Origin: an uncultured Oscillibacter sp.
GTDB taxonomy: Bacteria > Bacillota > Clostridia > Oscillospirales > Oscillospiraceae
Length of the DNA stretch: 15,987 nt
NCBI GenBank assembly: GCA_946183175.1
Contig: CAMHBH010000043.1
Location: 1 to 15,987 of the forward strand
Direction of reading: 5' to 3'
In this document: one piece after another, positions 1 through 5,187 of the stretch
Numbering within the stretch: position 1 is the first letter of the stretch
Layout: each line of letters begins with the position of its first letter
The notes under the pieces: generated by a model
The model's input: only the letters and a program-made list of their open reading frames with translations
The model's database searches: none
Told to the model about the DNA's origin: nothing
Position numbers and translations under genes: made by a program

Positions 1-576
1 GGCGACCCCGATAAAGCCATTCTCATCGCGTGGATTGGCCTGCCCGACAACCACTATCCCACCGAGGAGGAGGACTGGGAGGGGAGTATGTCGCTCCCGC
101 GCGAACTCCGCCTGAAAGATGGCCGCCTCGTACAGACGCCCATCAGCGGCATTGAGACCCTGCGCGACAAGGAACTCACCCCCAACGGCACACTTCCGGC
201 GGCCTGTGAGCTGGAAGTACGCCCCGCCGACGGCGATTTCGACTTGAACCTGTTCACCAAGGCCGACGGTTCCGGCGGCATGCGCCTGCACTACAACGCC
301 GCGACGAAAACTTGTACCGTCGACAAGACGGGCATGAACAAACGTTTCAACCAGTCCGTGGGCGAGGTTCTCGATATGCCCCTCGACACCCCGCTGAAAA
401 AGCTCCGGATTTTCATCGACCGTTCGTCCACCGAGATTTTCGCCAACGACGGCGAGTCCACGTTTACCACGCGCAGTTACCCCACCGCCGACGAGTTCCA
501 CTACACGGTCACAGACGGCGCGTCCGTGAAACTCTGGACGATGTCGCCCTCCGTCGTGGACGATTTCGTAATCTGA
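1..576 (+). CDS. GH32 beta-fructofuranosidase / sucrose-6-phosphate hydrolase, C-terminal part (5' end outside window)
   Basis: The frame is open from base 1, so the gene enters from the left and only about the last 191 residues are visible. The start of this piece (ILIAWIGLPDNHYPT, then SLPREL and GRLVQTPI) is the end of the five-bladed propeller domain of glycoside hydrolase family 32. The rest, with FIDRSSTEIFANDGE and a terminal VKLWTM stretch, is the usual C-terminal beta-sandwich. The catalytic Asp and Glu lie upstream and cannot be seen. The AWIGLPDNHYPT wording is closer to sucrose-6-phosphate hydrolases (ScrB) than to levanases, so cleavage of PTS-imported sucrose-6-phosphate in the cytoplasm is the likely role. 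It differs clearly from the complete GH32 at 1460-2950, so the two are paralogues and not a recent duplication. An HAD phosphatase follows after a hairpin, probably in the same operon. Confidence 0.88.
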   Translation, partial: GDPDKAILIAWIGLPDNHYPTEEEDWEGSMSLPRELRLKDGRLVQTPISGIETLRDKELTPNGTLPAACELEVRPADGDFDLNLFTKADGSGGMRLHYNAATKTCTVDKTGMNKRFNQSVGEVLDMPLDTPLKKLRIFIDRSSTEIFANDGESTFTTRSYPTADEFHYTVTDGASVKLWTMSPSVVDDFVI

Positions 577-588
577 CCGGACACGCGG

Positions 589-621
589 CGCTTTCCCCGT
601 CCTGTGCGGGACGGGAAAGCG
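589..621 (+). promoter_or_regulatory. Intercistronic hairpin between GH32 and HAD genes
   Basis: CGCTTTCCC and GTCC pair with GGAC and GGGAAAGCG to give a 13-bp stem with one bulged C and a loop of about 6 nt. The following bases (ATTCTGTAAC) are not a U-tract, so this is a poor intrinsic terminator. It is better read as an mRNA-stabilising or partial-termination element inside the operon. Confidence 0.55.
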
Positions 622-648
622 ATTCTGTAACGAAACGGAGAATGATTC

Positions 649-1428
649 ATGAAAAAGAAAGTATTCGCCAGCGACTTCGACGGCACGCTGTACTTTTACA
701 AGGCCGAGCCGGAACGCAAGCTTCCCCCCGAGAACGTGGACAAAATCCGCGAGTACCAGGCCGCCGGACACCTTTTCGGCCTCTGCACGGGCCGTCAGGT
801 CGGCGGACTGACCCCGTTCATCACGGGTTTTGTCAAGCCCGATTTCTACATTACGAGTAGCGGCGCGAACATCGTCGACGCGGATTTCCAGCCGATTCTC
901 AAGCGCGGCGTCGACAAGGACGTTGCCGACGCTATCGTAAAGGAAATGCGCCCCAAGGGCTACCGCCTCACGCTCGACGTAGAGGGCGATATCTGCGTAT
1001 TCGCCAAGATGGACTACCCCGGCAAATACTACGTCATCAGCGGCGTCGACGACTGCCCCCCGGGCATGATTCACCAGGTCAGCGTACACACCGAGAGCTT
1101 AGAGGAAGCCGCCGCCAATGCCGCCATGATTAACAAAAAATTCGGCGACAAGGTACAGGCTTTCCAAAACGTCATCGAAATCGACATCGCCCCGAAGGGC
1201 TGTTCCAAGGGCAAGGGCGTCGAGTTCCTCCGCGACTACATGAAACACAAGTGGGGCGATATCGTGCTCTACGGTATCGGCGATTCCGTGAACGATTTGC
1301 CGCTGATTGAGGCGTCGGACGTGTCCTATACGTTCCCCTACGCCCCCGAGGAACTCCAAAAGCGCGCGACGAAAGTCGTACCGACCATCGTCGACGCCTT
1401 AGAGGACAGCATGAAGCAAGAAGTCTGA
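649..1428 (+). CDS. Cof-type HAD-superfamily (class IIB) sugar-phosphate phosphatase
   Basis: A 259-residue protein of the usual Cof/YidA size. Motif I is SDFDGT, with nucleophile Asp9 and acid/base Asp11. Motif II is the Thr in LCTGRQ near residue 47, motif III is Lys187 in APKGCSKGKG, and motif IV is GDSVND at 211-216. The large insert between motifs II and III is the class IIB cap. GGAG lies 8 bases before the ATG at 649, which supports this start. Members dephosphorylate small phosphorylated metabolites such as hexose phosphates or phosphorylated cofactors. The position between two fructosidase genes suggests a sugar phosphate released during fructan or sucrose breakdown, but substrate cannot be read from the sequence. 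The downstream GH32 gene follows after a 31-base gap, so co-transcription is likely. Confidence 0.9.
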   Translation: MKKKVFASDFDGTLYFYKAEPERKLPPENVDKIREYQAAGHLFGLCTGRQVGGLTPFITGFVKPDFYITSSGANIVDADFQPILKRGVDKDVADAIVKEMRPKGYRLTLDVEGDICVFAKMDYPGKYYVISGVDDCPPGMIHQVSVHTESLEEAAANAAMINKKFGDKVQAFQNVIEIDIAPKGCSKGKGVEFLRDYMKHKWGDIVLYGIGDSVNDLPLIEASDVSYTFPYAPEELQKRATKVVPTIVDALEDSMKQEV

Positions 1429-1445
1429 TTACAGAGAAACTTTTC

Positions 1446-1451
1446 AGGAGG
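1446..1451 (+). promoter_or_regulatory. Shine-Dalgarno site deciding the GH32 start
   Basis: AGGAGG is followed by two in-frame ATGs at 1454 and 1460. The spacing to 1454 is only 2 bases, while that to 1460 is 8 bases, so translation most likely starts at 1460. Confidence 0.75.
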
Positions 1452-1459
1452 AAATGCCC

Positions 1460-2950
1460 ATGAGCCAGGCGTTACGGGACGCGAGACGTTACGAGGAGGC
1501 CCGGGAGGCCCTGATTCCCCGCGAGGCGCGGCCCGCGTTCCACCTTTCGGCCCGCGTGGGTTGGCTGAACGACCCTAACGGCTTTTCGTGGTACAAGGGA
1601 CAGTACCATTTGTTCTACCAGTACCACCCCTACGACTCCCACTGGGGCCCCATGCACTGGGGACACGCCGTCAGTTGGGACTTGTTACACTGGAATTACC
1701 TCCCGGCGGCGATGGCCCCCGACCGTCCGTTTGACCGAGACGGCTGTTTCTCCGGTACGGCGCTCTCCCTCCCCGACGGGCGTCACCTCTTAATGTACAC
1801 CGGCAACGCGAAGGAGTTCACGGAGACCGGGGAAGTGCGCGAAGTCCAGACGCAGAATCTGGCGTTCGGCGACGGTATCGACTACGAGAAGTACGAGCAC
1901 AACCCCGTCATTACGGCGGCGAATCTCCCGGAGGGCGGGAGCCGCCACGCCTTCCGCGACCCGAAAATCTGGCAGGCCCGCGATGGCAGTTACCGCGCCC
2001 TGATTGCCAACCGCGACGCCGCGCAGGGCGGACAGATGTTGCTTTACAAGAGCGTCGACTTGGAGCACTGGGAACTCGTCCGCGCCTTGCAGGAAAACCG
2101 GAACCGAATCGGGAACATGTGGGAGTGCCCCGACTTCTTTGAACTGGATGGAAAGTACGTACTGCTGGGCAGTTCGCAGGACATGCTCCCGAAAGCGCTC
2201 GAATACCACAACGGCAACGGCACATTCTACTTTGTCGGCGACTACGACCCCGAAACCGAGACCTTCACGGAGGAATCCGACCACGCGATTGACTACGGTA
2301 TCGACTTCTACGCGCCGGAGACGATTCTTTCCCCCGACGGGCGGCGTATCATGATAGGCTGGATGCAGAATTGGGATACGTGTAACTTACATGTCAAGTC
2401 CACGCCATGGTTCGGACAGATGACGATTCCGCGCGAACTGAGCGTAAGAAACGGGATTCTGTACCAGACGCCGATTCGGGAGCTGGAACGCCTCCGCCGC
2501 GACGAAATCAGCTACGAGAACGTGACCGTAGAGGACGGGGAAATCTTCCTTCCGGGCGTGGCGGGGCGGCTGGTCGATTTGGAAGTCACAGTAGAGCCCG
2601 ACGCCGATTCCCCGGTCTACAACCGTTTCGCGCTACGCTTCGCGATTAACGACCAGTTCCGGAGCGGCGTCAGCTTCCGCCCGCACGAGTCGACGCTGAA
2701 AGTAGACCGCAAGTTTTCGGGCTCGCGCCGCGCGATTATCCACCAGCGCCGCGCCAACGTCCCGCACAAGGACGGCAGAATCAAACTCCGCCTGATTCTC
2801 GACCGCTACAGCGCGGAGGTGTTCGTAGACGACGGCGCGAAAGTCATGACGTTTACTATCAATACCGACCTGAACGCCGAGGGCATTTCCTTCTTTGCCG
2901 ACGGGAAATTACACCTGAATGTAAAGAAGTACAATCTCTCCGAGGCGTAA
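1460..2950 (+). CDS. GH32 beta-fructofuranosidase (intracellular fructosidase)
   Basis: A complete 496-residue GH32 enzyme hydrolysing terminal beta-fructofuranosyl bonds in sucrose or short fructo-oligosaccharides. The nucleophile is Asp38 in WLNDPNG, the transition-state stabiliser is Asp167 in FRDP (166-168), and the acid/base is Glu222 in WECPDFF. The five-bladed propeller runs to about residue 335 (IGWMQNWDT, then IPRELS) and the beta-sandwich fills the rest. There is no signal peptide, so it acts in the cytoplasm on imported sugars. The IGWMQNWDT signature is more like fructosidases of short oligosaccharides than classical ScrB, which would make it complementary to the upstream GH32. 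Free fructosides or sucrose-6-phosphate are both possible. A hairpin begins within 6 bases of the stop codon. Confidence 0.92.
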   Translation: MSQALRDARRYEEAREALIPREARPAFHLSARVGWLNDPNGFSWYKGQYHLFYQYHPYDSHWGPMHWGHAVSWDLLHWNYLPAAMAPDRPFDRDGCFSGTALSLPDGRHLLMYTGNAKEFTETGEVREVQTQNLAFGDGIDYEKYEHNPVITAANLPEGGSRHAFRDPKIWQARDGSYRALIANRDAAQGGQMLLYKSVDLEHWELVRALQENRNRIGNMWECPDFFELDGKYVLLGSSQDMLPKALEYHNGNGTFYFVGDYDPETETFTEESDHAIDYGIDFYAPETILSPDGRRIMIGWMQNWDTCNLHVKSTPWFGQMTIPRELSVRNGILYQTPIRELERLRRDEISYENVTVEDGEIFLPGVAGRLVDLEVTVEPDADSPVYNRFALRFAINDQFRSGVSFRPHESTLKVDRKFSGSRRAIIHQRRANVPHKDGRIKLRLILDRYSAEVFVDDGAKVMTFTINTDLNAEGISFFADGKLHLNVKKYNLSEA

Positions 2951-2985
2951 AAAATCCCGCCGTGCTTTCTGGTACGGCGGGAAAA
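2945..2985. repeat. Copy 1 of a ~40-bp hairpin direct repeat
   Basis: The first 22 bases are identical to 3327-3348 and the last 15 (GGTACGGCGGGAAAA) to 3353-3367; only the loop differs (4 versus 6 bases). This copy includes the last codon and stop of the GH32 gene. Together the two copies bracket the minus-strand DUF2442 gene. Confidence 0.8.
2950..2981 (-). terminator. Intrinsic terminator of the DUF2442 gene, probably bidirectional
   Basis: CCCGCCGT (2956-2963) pairs with ACGGCGGG (2974-2981). Read on the minus strand the stem is followed by a T-run (complement of 2950-2955), ideal for the minus-strand gene ending at 2997. On the plus strand the stem is followed by AAAAATTTG, so termination of the GH32 transcript is weaker but plausible. 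Confidence 0.75.
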
Positions 2986-2996
2986 ATTTGACCTGC

Positions 2997-3263
2997 TTAG
3001 TCGGAATCCGTGGGGCCGTCGACGGCGCGGCTTAATTCGTAGAGTTCGTGCGGCGCGATGTCCTGCCCGTGTGCCCATTCGATACCCGCGCCGCCGTCGA
3101 TAAGGCGGACTGTCCGGAAATAGGCCGGGTCTTGCAGTTCCCCGTACCAGGAGCCGCGCGCGTATGGCGACACGTCGAACAGCTTTTCCTCCCCGGTCTC
3201 GTACACAAGGCGCAGGCGCAACGGCCCCGCCGCCGACACGCTGACAAGTTTCGGCTGTAACAT
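2997..3263 (-). CDS. DUF2442 domain protein
   Basis: An 88-residue protein beginning MLQPKLVSVSA. It contains LRLRLVYETGEEKLFDVSPY, a DPAYF motif, a 'VRLIDGGAGIEW' strand and HGQDIAPHELYE, which is the typical single-domain DUF2442 pattern (usually about 75-100 residues). The biochemical role is not established. Family members often sit next to DUF4160 proteins in what look like two-gene modules, but no DUF4160 partner is present here, so this is an orphan. The reading frame extends upstream, but the start at 3263 fits the domain and has a G-rich sequence 5 bases upstream plus a good promoter further up. It is transcribed against its plus-strand neighbours and carries its own promoter and terminator. 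Confidence 0.8.
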   Translation of the reverse strand: MLQPKLVSVSAAGPLRLRLVYETGEEKLFDVSPYARGSWYGELQDPAYFRTVRLIDGGAGIEWAHGQDIAPHELYELSRAVDGPTDSD

Positions 3264-3290
3264 AGAATCCCCCCGCTTTCCTTGCGCCAT

Positions 3291-3319
3291 ATCATAAGAT
3301 ATCAGGCGACAAATAACAA
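3291..3319 (-). promoter_or_regulatory. Promoter of the DUF2442 gene
   Basis: On the minus strand TTGTTA (3319-3314), a 17-base spacer, then TATGAT (3296-3291). The start point would be near 3284, about 20 bases before the ATG. Confidence 0.55.
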
Positions 3320-3326
3320 GCGCAAA

Positions 3327-3367
3327 GCGTAAAAAATCCCGCCGTGCTCTTACAGGTACGGCGGGAA
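3327..3367. repeat. Copy 2 of the ~40-bp hairpin direct repeat
   Basis: It matches 2945-2985 except in the loop and lies 382 bases away. It lies upstream of the DUF2442 promoter, where there is no adjacent gene end. It includes the GCGTAA that in copy 1 is the end of the GH32 gene, which suggests the copy arose by duplication or was left by an insertion. Confidence 0.8.
3330..3365 (-). terminator. Minus-strand intrinsic terminator (second copy)
   Basis: CCCGCCGTGC (3338-3347) pairs with GTACGGCGGG (3356-3365), one wobble. On the minus strand a T-run follows (complement of 3331-3336). It would stop minus-strand transcription coming from beyond 3390 before the DUF2442 gene. Confidence 0.65.
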
Positions 3368-3388
3368 AATTTTTGTAAAATTTTCCCG
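3362..3388. promoter_or_regulatory. A/T-rich palindrome / UP-element upstream of the ncRNA promoter
   Basis: CGGGAAAATTTT (3362-3373) and AAAATTTTCCCG (3377-3388) form a perfect 12-bp inverted repeat with a 3-base centre. It ends 7 bases before the -35 box at 3396, exactly where an UP element that binds the RNA polymerase alpha subunit would lie. Its left arm shares bases with the preceding terminator stem, so the two RNA structures would be mutually exclusive. Confidence 0.6.
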
Positions 3389-3395
3389 AAAAGGC

Positions 3396-3424
3396 TTGCA
3401 AAAGGAAAAGTTATCTGGTATACT
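3396..3424 (+). promoter_or_regulatory. Strong sigma-A promoter of the structured RNA
   Basis: TTGCAA (3396-3401), a 17-base spacer, TATACT (3419-3424). The start point would be near 3431. The consensus spacing and A/T-rich upstream region are typical of stable-RNA promoters. Confidence 0.7.
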
Positions 3425-3545
3425 GTCAGACAGGGAACACGAGAGACGATAAGCGGCAGACCGCATTGTGTGCCACCACTTTGCGGCCCTATGCAGAGTG
3501 TCCTAACCACTCAACACAGCGGACATAGTCCGCGCCGTAGGCCTT

Positions 3546-3573
3546 ATTATACCCTTTTTCAGCTTCTCCGCAA
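3546..3573 (-). promoter_or_regulatory. Possible antisense promoter
   Basis: On the minus strand TTGCGG (3573-3568), a 16-base spacer, TATAAT (3551-3546). A transcript from about 3539 would run to the minus-strand terminator at 3365-3330, about 210 nt, antisense to the first half of the plus-strand RNA. Only one of the two directions may be real. Confidence 0.3.
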
Positions 3574-3630
3574 TCCCGGCAAAGTGTATGGGGATAATTG
3601 GCTTTATGGGTAACGCTTTGAAACTTTTCG

Positions 3631-3665
3631 GGCGGTGTTGAGTTACGCACTCAATACCGCCTTTT
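3631..3665 (+). terminator. Intrinsic terminator of the structured RNA
   Basis: GGCGGTGTTGAGT (3631-3643) pairs with ACTCAATACCGCC (3649-3661), 13 bp with one G-U pair and a 5-base loop, followed by TTTTGTGTTT. Confidence 0.8.
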
Positions 3666-3671
3666 GTGTTT

Positions 3672-3728
3672 CTGACAGTGGTATCCGTGGGGACGGGAAA
3701 CCCCGTTCCCCGACGGACGCCCTGTCAG
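3672..3728 (+). promoter_or_regulatory. Structured leader upstream of the lectin gene
   Basis: CTGACAG (3672-3678) pairs with CTGTCAG (3722-3728). Nested inside, TCCGT-GGGG-ACGGG (3684-3697) pairs with CCCGT-CCCC-ACGGA (3702-3717), with small bulges. The two-part hairpin is followed by about 85 bases of purine-rich leader to the RBS. No U-tract follows, so it is not an obvious terminator. No riboswitch family was recognised. Confidence 0.45.
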
Positions 3729-3813
3729 GACAGGAACGCCGGAATTAAGAAAGAGAGGTGACGCCCGACAAAAATAGACCTACAGGAATAAAGCTAGAAA
3801 GGAGGAAAACTTT

Positions 3814-4983
3814 GTGAACAAGAGCGCGAAACGCGTTTTTTCGTTGCTTATGACTATGATTATGCTTTTTGCCATTTGTTATCCGGCTGAAGCAAAAAAA
3901 ACAGTAACCTCAGTGTCCAATGGTAGATATTACCGTATCAAGTATGCGGGGAGTAATCGTTATCTGGATATTCCTGCTCAAGGTTACGACAACAATGGGA
4001 CTCAATTACAAATCTGGGATTATGCACAAGGCAATCAAAATCAGATATTCCGTCTTGTCAAAGCGAACAACAGCCAGTATTGGCATATAGTAGCTCAAAA
4101 TGGCAAGATTATTGAAGTCCGCAACAGCAGTCATCAAGACGGCGCACAGGTTGCGCAGTGGGATTCACATAATGGCAAGTGTGGATTATGGTCTATTAAA
4201 AAGCAAACGGACGGAACAGTTTCTTTCCAGAACGTAGAATCCAAAAAATTCCTGAATGTTCAAGGTGGAGGGAAAGCTGGCAACGGACGGAGAATCATTC
4301 AGTATCACAACGATAAAAGCGTAGCCATGAAATTCATCTTGGAAGTTCTGGATGACAGCGATGTTTACAGCGCTGCTTATCAGCGGAATATCAAAAATGA
4401 GGAAATTACATGGAGACGGTGCAATCCCATAAAGGACAGGATTTATAACCAGACGCAGTTTAGTAAGGGATGGTCGTATTATCCCGCAATAGGTCAAAAA
4501 CTTCTTTACTCGGTAGACTTTTTGTCTCCTAACACAGTGGCGAATTTAGTAAAAAAAGCCGCTTATAGCAAATCCACATGGAAACAAATTGAATCTGCGA
4601 TTAAAGGCGAATTGACAGCTACCGCAATTACAGAATTAGCCGCTTCTCTCGGATATAATGTACCATTTGTTGGGGGAGCACTTTCTATCCTTCAAACTTT
4701 ATGGAATAGTCGTGACGAAAATCAATGGAATAAATTCCTTGACGCGGTACAAATCTCACGTAATGGTCAGTATTCCGGCGTTATCGTCTATAACTATCGT
4801 CAAATTACGTCTTTTGGGTCATATGGGCCGCTATCAAATGGGACAACTGCATGGGGATGGCAAACCTACATCAAGGATGTTCAGTCAGTTTCCTATAAAA
4901 GCTGGACGGGTAGTAACTTTGCTCGGGTAAAAGCCTTACCGCAAAAAGTCAAAGCAGGCTCTTGGCATTACGAGTATAAATAA
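3814..4983 (+). CDS. Secreted ricin-B-type lectin protein with unknown C-terminal domain
   Basis: A 389-residue protein starting at GTG, with GGAGG 8 bases upstream. Residues 1-27 are a signal peptide: MNKSAKR, a hydrophobic core, then AEA before KK as the likely cleavage point. Residues 35-177 form a beta-trefoil lectin domain with three repeats, each with a QxW-like element: LQIWDYAQGNQNQIF, VAQWDSHNGKCGLW and IIQYHND. It probably binds carbohydrate outside the cell. Residues 185-389 match nothing I recognise; they hold a hydrophobic helical stretch (about 268-297, including YNVPFVGGALSIL) and an aromatic Gly/Trp/Tyr-rich tail. There is no LPXTG motif, so it is likely released. The gene is clearly more AT-rich than its neighbours and uses AAA, AAT and TAT codons freely, a sign of horizontal acquisition. 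It is monocistronic, between strong terminators. Confidence 0.85.
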   Translation: MNKSAKRVFSLLMTMIMLFAICYPAEAKKTVTSVSNGRYYRIKYAGSNRYLDIPAQGYDNNGTQLQIWDYAQGNQNQIFRLVKANNSQYWHIVAQNGKIIEVRNSSHQDGAQVAQWDSHNGKCGLWSIKKQTDGTVSFQNVESKKFLNVQGGGKAGNGRRIIQYHNDKSVAMKFILEVLDDSDVYSAAYQRNIKNEEITWRRCNPIKDRIYNQTQFSKGWSYYPAIGQKLLYSVDFLSPNTVANLVKKAAYSKSTWKQIESAIKGELTATAITELAASLGYNVPFVGGALSILQTLWNSRDENQWNKFLDAVQISRNGQYSGVIVYNYRQITSFGSYGPLSNGTTAWGWQTYIKDVQSVSYKSWTGSNFARVKALPQKVKAGSWHYEYK

Positions 4984-5002
4984 AGATAAGTCATACCTTT
5001 GA

Positions 5003-5040
5003 GGCGCGAACCTTACCCGGCTTTGGTTGAGGTTCGCGCC
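5003..5040 (+). terminator. Terminator-like hairpin after the lectin gene
   Basis: GGCGCGAACCT (5003-5013) and AGGTTCGCGCC (5030-5040) form a perfect 11-bp stem beginning 20 bases after the stop codon. The following GTACTTTCG is only weakly U-rich. Confidence 0.6.
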
Positions 5041-5061
5041 GTACTTTCGCCGCGCGGCGGG

Positions 5062-5078
5062 TTTACAAAACCTTTACA
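5062..5078 (+). promoter_or_regulatory. TTTACA direct repeat, candidate response-regulator site
   Basis: TTTACA at 5062-5067 and again at 5073-5078, separated by 5 bases (11-bp period). This is the arrangement bound by OmpR/PhoB-family regulators such as PhoP of Bacillus (TT-A-ACA type repeats, 11-bp period). It lies 32 bases upstream of the -35 box of the EAL gene. Confidence 0.4.
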
Positions 5079-5109
5079 AAGACAGGGGCCTGTATGTCGA
5101 AAATTTTGG

Positions 5110-5138
5110 TTGAATTTCCCGCCCGCCTGTGGTACAAT
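5110..5138 (+). promoter_or_regulatory. Promoter of the EAL-domain gene
   Basis: TTGAAT (5110-5115), a 17-base spacer, TACAAT (5133-5138); start point near 5145, leaving a leader of about 43 bases. Confidence 0.7.
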
Positions 5139-5187
5139 AAAATTGTTCGTAGTCTGTCCCCACTCTCGTTTCATAGGAGGCCCCCTT

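Larger units (their letters stand above)
3431..3667 (+). ncRNA. Putative structured non-coding RNA of unknown family (~240 nt)
   Basis: This stretch runs from the predicted start point of a strong promoter to an intrinsic terminator, and no convincing protein is encoded in it. Local stems are visible: CCGCA (3461-3465) with TGCGG (3482-3486), GCGGA (3519-3523) with TCCGC (3529-3533), and the terminal hairpin 3631-3661. I looked for hallmarks of tmRNA, RNase P, SRP RNA, T-box leaders and common riboswitches and saw none. A 6S-type RNA is possible on size, but I could not lay out its long central bubble. It may also be an attenuated leader of the lectin gene at 3814, since the terminator lies between them. 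Confidence 0.4.

Noticed and set aside
3440..3530. A tRNA-like stretch on the minus strand (GTTGAGTGGTTAGGACAC resembles a D-arm)
   Set aside because: There is no TTCGA-type T-arm, the would-be anticodon loop has 8 bases and no acceptor stem closes.
3292..3613. Two small frames (72 codons minus, 89 codons plus) across the ncRNA region
   Set aside because: They run through promoter and hairpin elements, lack ribosome sites and show no protein-like composition.
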